Positions 23,701-31,288 of a stretch of 64,000 nucleotides of DNA are shown one piece after another. Source of the DNA: Euglena gracilis (lineage: Eukaryota; Euglenida; Euglenophyceae; Euglenales); the NCBI GenBank assembly GCA_039621445.1, contig CP154954.1:62567205-62631204 (forward strand), read 5' to 3'. The notes under the pieces were generated by a model. It saw only the letters and a list, made by a program, of their open reading frames with translations, was not told where the DNA came from and ran no database searches. The translations under genes were made by a program, and so were the position numbers. Each line of letters starts with the position of its first letter. The stretch's first letter is position 1.

Positions 23701-26700
23701 ACCTGTCAAATTCTCTTGGTTGTTCAATTTTTTTTTAATGAACATGAGCCACAAAATTGCCAGGTCCCAAATTTTTTGCAACTTTTTTTTAAAAAAAGCT
23801 CGGAATTCATGCTTGCTTTTTAATAATGGATTACACTTTGCACCTATTCCTTTAAAATTCTCATTGAATCTCTTGCCAATTTATTGGGGCAGTTTTATTT
23901 GGAACCCCCCAGGGAGAAGGGGGGTGGGTGACTGGGTGGGTGGGTGGGTCTGGGGCTGGAAAATTTTTAGAAATGGCTTTGACAGACTCATTTCTGTGGT
24001 TCCTGCGCTGGGCTGGGTGGCCAGGAGCCCCCCCCCCCCCAACCAGGCTCTTTGAAAGAAGGCTGATTTTGGGGGGGGGTCATCCCACCCTGGAAGGTTG
24101 ACTGCAGGCCTGCCCTTTTGGGAGTACCCTCCCCTTCTGCAGCCCCCAACTTGTCTCAAGCCAACATGGCCTCAAGTCTCAAGCCAAGTTTATCCCAGCA
24201 TCTTTTCATTCTCTTCCCTCTCTCTTGTTCCATTTCCATCTTTTCCATTTTGAAACAATGTCAAACAACTCAAGACAATGACAAGCAATTCCAGGGAACA
24301 ACAACAATTCGGAAACGGCCTCTGGGTTTCCCAGAATTTCAACTGGATTTGGAGGACCAACAGGATTTGGCTTGAAGAGGGTCTCCACTCTTGTCGTCAG
24401 GCTCCCTTGGCACGATGGGTGTCGGGTTGCCATTTGCCATCGGAGCGCAGTTCGCTCACCCGGATTCCACCTGTATCGTCATCGATGGGGACGGATCGTT
24501 CAACATGACCAACAGTGAGCTTTACAGTGTCGCCAAATATGATCTTCCCATCAAAGCCAGGAATTTGTTGAGGTTTTCTTGCTTTCCAATAATACGGGAG
24601 AGTGGGGCGGTCCATGAGGGATACAATTTTTGCCTTTTTTTTGGAATGAAGGACCCTGCAGGTCAACTTTTTGCCAAAGTATTGGCCAAGGGCTGCACTA
24701 AGTCAAAAATCAAAATGTCAAGACTCTTTTTTTGGCTTGTTTGGCAAGATGACAAAACAAGCGTCAGCATCAGGCTTCTGCTTTGGGGTTCACAGTCTAC
24801 AGGCAGTACCCCCAAGATTTTTTTTTTAAAATTTGGTGACCCAGGGGCGGTTGGTGGGTCCGGGCAGAGCCTCCCCCCCCCCCCCCAGTCAGGCTCAACG
24901 GTTTACCCCGCCAGATTTCGTTCCGCCAGTTTTTGGCCCTTTGTCAGGTTCGAAGAGCAAAAAAAAATTGTCTGGACCCCCCAAAAGTGGGCCCCCCAAG
25001 CCCCCACCCCAGGGGCCCCCAAGAGGTAGGTGGGTGGGTCCGGACCACACCATTGCATACGGCGTGTCCCCCCCCCCCCCCCCCCGGGGGCGACTGACTG
25101 GTTTTTTTTGGACAGTGGTTTTTTTTGGTTTTTGGCTCCAGACCCTGCCCTGGGGGGGGGTCAGCCGAAAGTGGCCGCCCGGCGCCAAAGGCCAAAGGCG
25201 CTGGAAAGTTTTTTTTGGGTGTTTGCCAAATCCATTGATTTTCGGCCATTTCTTGCCGAGCAGAGTGACCGACCCTCCCCTGGGGGGGGGGGAGAGGTAA
25301 GAAGTGGGCAACTGGTTTTCAAAAGTGGCTGAAGTCTAGCTTGGTTTTTTTGATGGTTGATCACAAAATGGCAGCCACTGTCCCCCCCAGGGTCCTAAAG
25401 CAGAAGCCTGGTCATCGTGTGTGTATCTGCTGGACTGATTCCTGTGGAAGATCGCCATTATGAATGACAGCCGACAGCAAATGGTGTATGTGTGGCAGAA
25501 GCTCTTTTACGACAAGCAACCAGAGAGCATTTGTCCATGTGCTCACATTGATCAAGCTGGAGGCAGCCACTGGCAGAAATATTTTGCAAAAATGGAATCA
25601 GGCTTTTCCTTAAGGGATTGCAGTACCCCCCCGGGGGGGGGGGGCTGGACTGCAGCTAGTCCAATTTTGGCTAGTGGGTTTTCTAGCAGACCCCCCGGGG
25701 GGGGGGTCTGCTAGCAGGGCTAGCTAGTGGAAAATTTTTTTCCAGTGACCGGCGCGAAGCGCCGAAAATTTTTTTTGGGACCCCAAAAAATGGACAAAAA
25801 TGCCCGTTTTGGGCCATTTTTGGGAATTTTTGGAACAAAATCAGCCAAAAACCTGTTAAAAATTTCATTTTTCCTGTCCGGGGGACCCCCGGACCCCCCC
25901 CAGGGGGGAGGGGGGGGTCTAGCTAGTCCACTTTTTCCAGTGTCTAGCCGATTGGCTAGCCAGTACCCCCCCCCCCCCCCGGGGGGCCTTAAGCAAAAGC
26001 CTGAATGGAATCCTGCTGAGGAGGTTACCTGGAGGAGCCTCTGGGGAGGCTTCAGGTAACCAGCCTCCAGGCAGGGCGGTCCTTAAGGGACAGGAAAGTT
26101 TTTTTTTCATTTCCTTAAGGACCGCCCCCCATTCGGCCAGACTGGGACTTGAACGGAAAGCAAAAATTAAACAGTCAAAAACCACAGTTTTTAATGATTT
26201 GGGTGAATGGACGATGGTCCAAGGGTGCCAGGAATCAATTTTTTTGCCTGATGTCGACCTCTTCTTGCTGAAAATACTGCCAAAATTCTTGCCCATTTTC
26301 CTGTACATTTTTCACTGAGAGTGCTGGGACAGCGGAGTTTGGTTTTTTTTTATTTCCTTAAGGACGCCCTGGCTCCAGGAGGCTCTGGGGAGACTCCCTG
26401 GAGCCTCAGGTCACCAATTGGACCGATTCAGCCATGCACAGAAGCGTAATAAATAGCAAGGCACCAGCTACCCCAAAGAGCCGCCCAACCAGTGTTAATA
26501 CACATGGGGGGACCCTTGCTTGGCGCCTTCGGCGCCCTTTTCAGGTCCGCCCATGTTTTTCTCCCTGGTTGGGGCGCGCTTTGAGTTCACCGAGCACCCT
26601 GTGTAACAAGGCTGAGACCGAGGCCGGTGTAACAACGATGAGCGCGACAGGCCAACTATTTGCAGAAGAATCTTAACCCTGACCCTTTTCCTTCAATTAA

Positions 26701-29700
26701 CCTCATATAAAACTTTTTTGTGATCGTTGTTTGCAGTTTGGTGGGTGATGAGTGAGTTGGTTACCTGGAGGAGGCTGTTCCGGGAAGGGTCCTCAGGTAA
26801 ACTTTTGGGTTTTGTCGGAAATCCTGGAGGGGGTCGGTTTAGACGGGGGGTCGGTTTCAGGGAGAGCACACGGCTGGCCGACGACATGACGGAAGCGGGT
26901 TGATGTTAGCAAGCAATTTCAATTGGCAAATGCCCAATTTCATCGACCAATTCCTAACTTTGAGTGACAAATACCTAATTTGGGATGCAAATTCTGAATT
27001 TTCGGGGGCAAATGCTGAATTTGGGTGTAATATCCAATTTTTGGTGGCAAACTGCCTAGTTTTGGGTGCAAACTTCAAATTTTAGGAGGAAAATGCCTAA
27101 ATTTGTAATTTTTGGGTGCCAACACACCAAATTTTCGGAGGAAAATGCCCAATTTGAGGTGCAAACTGCAAAATTTGGATGCATATGCCTAATTTTGGGT
27201 GTGTAAAATCCTATTTTGGGTCATCAATAATAACCATTCAATGAGCATGGACGCTCTTTCTGTTGGCGGCTTCCAATATGTTGTGCATGTTTGTCATCCA
27301 ACTTGCCATGGGTCGGTTTATTTCTGTTTTTGGTTGAAATTCTGCAATGGATCGGTTTGGAAGGGTAGGTCGGTTTAGAAGGGGGGTCGGTTTAAATGGG
27401 GGGGGGGGTTTAACCAGTTGGGCAGCAACCACATCCAGCGACAAATCAAACCCAACAAATCCCAACAAATCCCAACAAAATGCTGACAACTTTTGAAAAT
27501 TTTGCAAAAGAAATGACATTTCCTCAAGAGAAATATTTAATCGACCGTTGGTTTGGACAACCTCTTTCTATCCGTTTCTTGCTAAGCTATTGTTTTGGTG
27601 AACCAATGGTGAAAGTGTCGCTATGCCAAAATACATTTAAATAATTGTCGCTATGCCAAAATATATTTTAATTCATCACATTCTTATCCATAAATTCTCA
27701 AATTTTAAGCTGGTAGTGATGCTCTCCTGCCCAGGCTTCTCTTTAAGAAAGTCCTATGTGCTATGGGGGTGCATCTAAGGGGGGGTGCTATGGGCTGGCA
27801 GGGGGTTAAGGCATTTTCGACCCCCAGGGGGGGGGGTTCGGTTTTGGGGGGAGGGGGTAGTGCACCCCTCTCCCCAGCACCTTTGCCTGTGCTGGGGGCC
27901 CGAAAATGGCCATTTTCAAAGGGCAATTGGCTGGGTCGGCAGGCACCAGGGTGCAAAACTTACCCCTCCTGCTGTGGGCAGGGTTTGTAAAAAGAAGCAT
28001 TGATCACAAAAACAATACAAATTATCTCAATGTGAAAGCAACCTCAATCACAGGTTTGACAAAGGTGCCCATGTGCCCGTTATGCTGCTTTTTTTGTAGA
28101 CCCTTTGATTCATACATCTCTTTAAGGTTTTGCGACCCGATCCCCACCCCCTGGGGGGCGGCTGCAGCCAGCCCCGATTTGGGCCCAGCCCAGCCGCAGC
28201 AGCCCCCTCCCCGGGGGGGGGGTGCTGCTAGCCCCACCTAGCCAGCCCCTTTTTGGGGGTCCAGCCCAAAATTTTTCGGCGCAAAGTGCCGAATTTTTTT
28301 TGAAAAACTGTGTTCAAAAGTGGCCAAAAATGGGGGTTGGGGGCCGTTTGGGACATTTTTGGGGGGTTTCAGAAGCATCATTTTTTCAAAACTGTGTTTT
28401 GCAGGTCATTTTTAGGCATTTTTCCGATTTCAGTCCAGCTCGCCCCGGTTTGGGTCCAGCCGGGGTCCAGCCCCCCCCCCCCCCCGGGGGGCGGGATAGC
28501 CACCCAAATTTCTAGCCAGCCCAAATTTCTAGCCCCAGCCCAGCAACCCCCCCCCGGGGTCCTTTAAGAGATGTATGCTTTGATTGCCCAAAAGTTCAGG
28601 ACAAAACTTCACATTGAAGTCGAAAGTTGAAAGCCAAAATCTTCTGGCATTTCATTTACATGTGCTTGCATTTTCTCCCAATTTCGGCGTTTTTTTTGTG
28701 TTTTTTTCCTTCGGTTGTTCACATTTTCCCTGCAAAAAAACCCAACCCCACATCTGTTGTAGTTTTGGGAACAGACCAACCCCCCCCCCCCGGGGGTGAG
28801 TGACTGGTTTTTTTTCTTCCAGAGTGACTGACTGGTTTTTGGCCCGGACCCCCTCCCCTGTGGGGGGGGGGGGGTTGTCAAAAAACCATCAGCAAATTTT
28901 CGCCATTTTTTCACTTTGTGGCTAAAAATGAAACCTCTTATCTGAAATGTGCACAATTTCATTATCAATTTTTCCTTTGATATGAATCTTCCCCCGCCCC
29001 ACCTCATGTGCATCTCATATGTGACCCAATACCATACGAAGAAGGTCTGAGAATGTGAGATCTGAGAAGGTGCCCAGTGATCTGAGAATACCCACCCATG
29101 GCTGAACCATGCAACCATGTTTATCCTGGTTAATCCACATTACCCCCCCCCCCCCTAGTCGTACGACCACCCCTCATCTATGACCACCCCCCGGTCACAG
29201 GTTGCAGGTCATGGGGGTGTTATGACCACCCCCCCCGGTCACAGGTTGCAGGTTGCGAAAAAAATTTAACCCCCAAAATAAGTCCCCCCACTGGCCGGTC
29301 CGTGCAAAAATCCATGAAATGGACCCCCCAAAATAAGGTTCCCCCTGCCGGCGCGAAGCGCCGGATTTTTGAAAAATGGGACATTTTGGGGGGGGTAAAA
29401 AATGCCATTTTGGGACACTTTTCACACGCTTCTACGACCACCCCCTCATCTATGACCACCCCCCGGTCACAGGTTGCAGGAACCCGGTCATACGACTAGG
29501 GGGGGGGGTAATTTCACCTGATCAAATGATTGTGGCTATAACCCCACCTCCTGTATTCAAAACCCGACAAGCCCGGTCAGTCCTGAAACACCGACCAAAC
29601 ACCAAGTCTGGAGCAGGCCTCGCTAAATCCAGAGGGCATCCCGTCTCCTGGAAGGCTAGCCAGCCAGCTTTTTTCCAGCCCCAGACCCCCATCGACACGT

Positions 29701-31288
29701 TTTATTTACTTTCCGACTCAAAATGTGACTTTTTGCGACCCATTCACTGTGTTTGGGTCCATTTTTGCGCCTCCGAAGACAAAAAATCCAGTACCATCCA
29801 GCCGCCCTTTGGGTGCAAAAATTGATTTTTGCACAAGGGCATTTTTTGGGCATTTTTGCAATTTCCATTTTTTTTATTCCCTGTTCGACCTCCAGTAAAG
29901 TCCAGTTCCAGCCAAGAACCCCCATGGGGGTCTCACCAGAACAATTGATTGCTCTCTGACGCTGTTACATCGGCACGGACAACTCCAATCCTGATTATTG
30001 CAAATTGGCTGAGGCATGGGGCATCCCGTCGGTTCGATGCGACCACCGGAATCAGGCATTTTTTTGCACCACCATTTGCATTTCTTGCTTTCCTTCTTAA
30101 AAGGTGCAGCTCTACGGAAAACACAAATATCCAGAGACCTGGCGTTTTAAGGCTTCAATTTGGGTCTCCAGACAATTTTGTGTTTGCTTTTCTGGGTGCA
30201 CCCCTCATGTCACACCCTCCACACCAAAGCTTCTTGCAAGGTAGGGGATGTGAGTCGCGGGACTCTCCTGTGCTCCTCTGCCACCTGGCCCGGAAAATTG
30301 TGCCTGGCCAGGACAACCTGGAGAAGACAATTGATGAGTGGCTGAACACTAAAGGACCGTGCCTGGCTGATTTCAGGGTGGTTCCTGACATTTGCCTTCC
30401 GATGGTTGCTCCCACCCAGAACCTCCACTCATTCCATTCATGGGTGATTTCAGTTTTTTGTTGTTGACAAAAACACTTCACGTCACACATACTTGCCAGC
30501 CATATCTCAATCTCAGTCCATTGGTGAAAGGGATCAAAAGAGGGATGCTTGTCCACGTGGTTGCCAAACTTGTAGTGAGTGCGACCGGAAAAATGTTTCC
30601 ATGCGCCGCGACCTCTGCAGCAACTTTTAAAGTGTGTGCTGCGACCGCTGCAGAAAATTTTGAAGTTTCCGTGGCAATTTCCAATTTTTTTCTGTGTGCC
30701 GCGGCCACCTTCTTCGGGCTTCTTCCCCTTGTCTGGCCTATTTGATGCTTTCTCGGCCATGACTGAGAAGGGTGTTAGGTGGCAGGGTGTGATTTTTTGT
30801 GCAAGCATTGATATTTTTTCCACAGGTTATCACCAATGACATTGTTGGGTGCTGTGTTACTGCCAAAATTTGCACTTTGTGCATTGCTGAAAAAAATCGC
30901 ATATGTGCTGTGACCACTGTGGTAACAATGTTTCCTTGTACCGCCGCCACCGCAGCAATAAACCCCACCCGTTCCGCGACAGCTGCAACAAAAAGAATGC
31001 TTTGTGCCGCGATCGGTGCGGATTTTTTTTGTGCCGTGGCATGAGCGCCATGGCGCACAAACTACAAGTTTGGTGGTTGCTGAATATTTCCCAAAGGCCA
31101 GGCAAGGACGAAGAAGTAGTTTTGAAGTAGTTTTGCAATTTCCATTTGTGAGAATTTTTTTTGTGGCAATACGCAGAGTTTCTGCTTCTGGGAAAGCCTT
31201 GGACGAGATGATCATCAACCGAGACAACAACATGAACAGTGTTCGTGTGCTGACTTACATACCAAAGGATGGTCTTGCGCCATCTTAA
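11743..31288 (+). CDS. ALS: Acetolactate (acetohydroxyacid) synthase catalytic subunit, 12 exons
   Basis: Joins two pyruvates, or pyruvate and 2-ketobutyrate, in the first common step of branched-chain amino-acid synthesis, using thiamine diphosphate (ThDP), Mg and FAD. Exons: 11743-12288, 16491-16564, 16821-16944, 17205-17335, 18903-19035, 20551-20730, 23316-23402, 24391-24554, 25450-25517, 29964-30049, 30294-30413, 31190-31288. All phases match and the total is 604 codons with the stop. Visible motifs: N-terminal [11 protein letters not shown], catalytic Glu53 (ANEQCAGH), GMHG, FAD-site [22 protein letters not shown] (as in yeast Ilv2), STGVGNHQM, ThDP motif IDGDGSFNM (GDG 458-460) and C-terminal GKALDEM. 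The protein starts at the catalytic domain without a targeting leader, so an upstream exon may be missing. Exon 7-8 and exon 1-2 joins are the least certain. Confidence 0.92.
12935..13310. repeat. Dispersed repeat, copy 1
   Basis: Runs from ACCCACGAGTGAGTTTGTTCC through ACAAAAGTGGAGTATGTGCC to the GCCAGGCCAGAAGAAGG part. Copy 2 lies in intron 5 (19605-20235), where a MITE interrupts it. Confidence 0.8.
13430..13700. repeat. Poly-G/C repeat block with GC hairpin, copy 1
   Basis: Motifs in order: CACCACACCATTGCATAAGG, GTTTAGGTGGGGGG, long C and G runs, GGTCCGGAC, then CCGGCGCTTCGCGCCGG. Variants recur at 14610-14790, 20380-20540, 25030-25330 and 31430-31750. No coding signal. Confidence 0.6.
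14144..14240 (+). CDS. Possible exon A of an unknown gene nested in ALS intron 1
   Basis: Open acidic, Ser-rich frame ([20 protein letters not shown]). Removing 14241-14357 by the nonconventional rule (CAG at +4, CTG at -8) joins it in frame to 14358. The function is not recognised and the 5' end is not defined. It may be a real gene, a captured fragment or part of a transposon. Confidence 0.4.
14358..14447 (+). CDS. Possible exon B of the nested unknown gene
   Basis: Thirty codons, frame [20 protein letters not shown] onward. Acidic. The intron to exon C (14448-15247) again fits CAG at +4 and CTG at -8, phase 0. No family recognised. Confidence 0.4.
15075..15178. repeat. Short tandem repeat (AATCACGAAT units), copy 1
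   Basis: Imperfect repeats of CACGAATAATCACGAAT. A second array lies at 16350-16402. Confidence 0.8.
15248..15388 (+). CDS. Possible exon C of the nested unknown gene
   Basis: Forty-seven codons: [20 protein letters not shown], then [20 protein letters not shown]. The residue mix looks like a folded protein rather than repeat. It ends at a conventional donor GTACAA. The following intron (15389-15751, acceptor CCCCAG) is GT-AG and consists mostly of a MITE. This is the best exon-like segment of the nested gene. Confidence 0.45.
15437..15716. mobile_element. hAT-like MITE, 280 bp
   Basis: The TIR starts CAGGGATTTTTTTAAG and its partner ends CTTAAAAAAAACCCCTG. A perfect 8-bp duplication GACCGGGC flanks it (15429-15436, 15717-15724). 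The interior is almost all G and C runs. It fills most of the GT-AG intron between exons C and D of the nested gene. Confidence 0.85.
15752..15800 (+). CDS. Possible exon D of the nested unknown gene
   Basis: The frame continues as [17 protein letters not shown] after the conventional acceptor. Beyond about 15800 the frame dissolves into TGGCCAAAA-type repeats. No later exon was found. Confidence 0.35.
15780..15960. repeat. Simple repeat of TGGCCAAAA type
   Basis: Degenerate tandem units of about 9-12 bp (AAAATGGCCAAAAG). Open frames here are by-products of the repeat. Confidence 0.75.
15986..16293. mobile_element. hAT-like MITE of the GGGCGGTCCTTAAGG family, copy 1
   Basis: Ends TAGGGCGGTCC and CTTAAGGACCGCCCTG. 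The internal part (about 16075-16180) is homologous to 26145-26250 in copy 2. Its target duplication is not clear. Confidence 0.65.
16350..16402. repeat. Short tandem repeat (AATCACGAAT units), copy 2
   Basis: Five near-perfect AATCACGAAT units, as at 15075-15178. Confidence 0.85.
16565..16820 (+). other. ALS intron 2, nonconventional type
   Basis: AAG at +4 and CTG at -8. AGACCTCT near the 5' end pairs with AGAGGTCT near the 3' end. Removal gives [15 protein letters not shown], as ALS alignments expect. A GT-AG alternative (16581-16818) is also in frame but adds residues. There is a further 12-bp inverted repeat, TGGGTGTTTCCT, at 16578-16589 and 16820-16831. Confidence 0.8.
16945..17204 (+). 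other. ALS intron 3, nonconventional type
   Basis: Starts GGCCAG (CAG at +4) and ends CTGCAGTG (CTG at -8). Removal joins GMGVF to [14 protein letters not shown] in frame. No GT-AG choice preserves both the frame and GMGVF. Confidence 0.85.
17336..18902 (+). other. ALS intron 4, nonconventional type
   Basis: Starts AGCCAG and ends CTGGCCCC. CAGGAGG at the 5' end pairs with CCTCCTG at the 3' end, with a further CTTG/CAAG. Removal recreates [18 protein letters not shown] exactly. It contains the MITE 17362-17850, a long G run near 18380-18402 and otherwise AT-rich sequence without features. Confidence 0.92.
17362..17850. mobile_element. hAT-like MITE, 489 bp
   Basis: TIR CAGGGGTTTTCTTAAG, partner CTTAAGAAAACCCTG. 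A perfect 8-bp duplication GTCCCCAT (17354-17361, 17851-17858) flanks it. It starts 26 nt inside intron 4. Inside is a near-perfect palindrome (17494-17543) built from CCCGGCCGGAGGCCGG. Confidence 0.88.
19605..20235. repeat. Dispersed repeat, copy 2 (interrupted by a MITE)
   Basis: Homologous to 12935-13230. The empty site in copy 1 (CACGGTGAAGGAGACC) proves that 19707-20031 is an insertion. Confidence 0.85.
19707..20031. mobile_element. hAT-like MITE, 325 bp
   Basis: [23 protein letters not shown] and complement. A 7-bp duplication GTGAAGG is visible (19700-19706, 20032-20038). The interior is rich in TTTTTTGCAT repeats. Confidence 0.85.
21040..21540. repeat. Tandem repeat, about 165-190-bp unit, three copies
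   Basis: Each unit starts near GGGCGCTGGCGGGTCGAAAA and contains TCCGGGAGGCC and long TTTTTTCGA runs. It has long open frames in one phase but only low-complexity residues, so it is not treated as coding. Confidence 0.85.
21560..22060. repeat. Tandem repeat with CGTATCTCGGGCTGGGCGGG
   Basis: Two long copies (21560-21715, 21770-21925) and a partial third (22010-22060). Shared text includes GTTCCAAGGGCTTCAA and GGTCTCCGGACATTTCC. A scrap recurs at 30145-30180. Confidence 0.8.
22448..22930. mobile_element. hAT-like MITE, CATACATCTC family, copy A
   Basis: Ends CATACATCTCTCCAAGG and CCTTAAAGAGATGTATG. A perfect 8-bp duplication GTGGGGGG (22440-22447, 22931-22938) flanks it. It is homologous to 28111-28577 and 33331-33688. 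Confidence 0.88.
22931..23315. other. End of intron 6, no gene
   Basis: Nothing beyond a short CCCTAACCCTGACCC-like stretch (about 23075-23098) and AT-rich sequence. Confidence 0.6.
23403..24390 (+). other. ALS intron 7, atypical nonconventional
   Basis: The triplet at +4 is GGG and the one at -8 is CTC. GGGGATCCTTTTC pairs with the 3' end at 10 of 13 positions. The direct repeat TTG at both ends leaves the join uncertain by 3 nt. No features except C runs near 24030. Confidence 0.6.
24555..25449 (+). other. ALS intron 8, nonconventional type
   Basis: Starts AGCCAG and ends CTGTGGAA. CAGGAAT pairs with ATTCCTG. Removal gives DLPIKIAIMND, precisely as in other ALS proteins. Most of it is the MITE 24771-25410. 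Confidence 0.92.
24771..25410. mobile_element. hAT-like MITE, 640 bp
   Basis: TIR CAGGCTTCTGCTTT, partner AAAGCAGAAGCCTG. Flanks GTCAGCAT (24763-24770) and GTCATCGT (25411-25418) match at 6 of 8. The interior contains a poly-G/C block. Confidence 0.75.
25599..26003. mobile_element. hAT-like MITE, 405 bp
   Basis: TIR CAGGCTTTTCCTTAAGG, partner CCTTAAGCAAAAGCCTG. A perfect 8-bp duplication AATGGAAT (25591-25598, 26004-26011) flanks it. Contains GC hairpins and G/C runs. Confidence 0.9.
26072..26371. mobile_element. hAT-like MITE of the GGGCGGTCCTTAAGG family, copy 2
   Basis: Ends CAGGGCGGTCCTTAAGG and CCTTAAGGACGCCCTG. Flanks CCTCCAGG and GCTCCAGG match at 7 of 8. Homologous to 15986-16293. 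A left half alone lies at 31935-32000. Confidence 0.8.
26900..27215. repeat. Degenerate tandem repeat (GGTGCAAATTGCCTAATTT type)
   Basis: About ten imperfect units of 25-30 bp, each with a TGCAAA and an AATTTTGGG part. Confidence 0.75.
28111..28577. mobile_element. hAT-like MITE, CATACATCTC family, copy B (467 bp)
   Basis: TIR CATACATCTCTTTAAGG and its complement. A perfect 8-bp duplication CTTTGATT (28103-28110, 28578-28585) flanks it. The interior has TTTCGGCGCAAAGTGCCGAA and G/C runs. Confidence 0.9.
29141..29511. repeat. Element with 24-bp terminal inverted repeats
   Basis: The left end TTAC(C)nTAGTCGTACGACC and the right end are complementary. Inside are two direct copies of ATGACCACCCCCCGGTCACA. 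No target duplication was recognised, so the class is unknown. Confidence 0.6.
30050..30293 (+). other. ALS intron 10, nonconventional type with a one-base offset
   Basis: AATCAG at the 5' end (CAG at +4) but CTGGCCCGG at the 3' end, so CTG is at -9. The frame requires this offset (VRCDHRKIVPGQ). CAGG pairs with CCTG. Confidence 0.8.
30414..31189 (+). other. ALS intron 11, nonconventional type
   Basis: Starts ACCCAG and ends CTGCTTCT. CAGAA pairs with TTCTG. Removal gives [14 protein letters not shown]. The body (30590-31040) holds degenerate GCCGCGACC-rich repeats that open Ala-rich frames on both strands but look like repeat, not gene. Confidence 0.9.

Larger units (their letters stand above)
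25518..29963 (+). other. ALS intron 9 (4.4 kb), nonconventional type
   Basis: Starts AACCAG and ends CTGACGCT. CAGAGAGCA pairs perfectly with TGCTCTCTG. Removal gives [20 protein letters not shown]. Contains MITEs at 25599-26003, 26072-26371 and 28111-28577, a CAAATTGGGTGC-type tandem repeat and a TIR element at 29141-29511. Confidence 0.93.

Noticed and set aside
29141-29511. Assigning the 24-bp TIR element to the hAT group
   Set aside because: Its ends do not start CA and no 8-bp duplication was found.
30478-31050. Ala-rich proteins on both strands
   Set aside because: Degenerate GCC/GCGACC repeats inside ALS intron 11 produce such frames on either strand.
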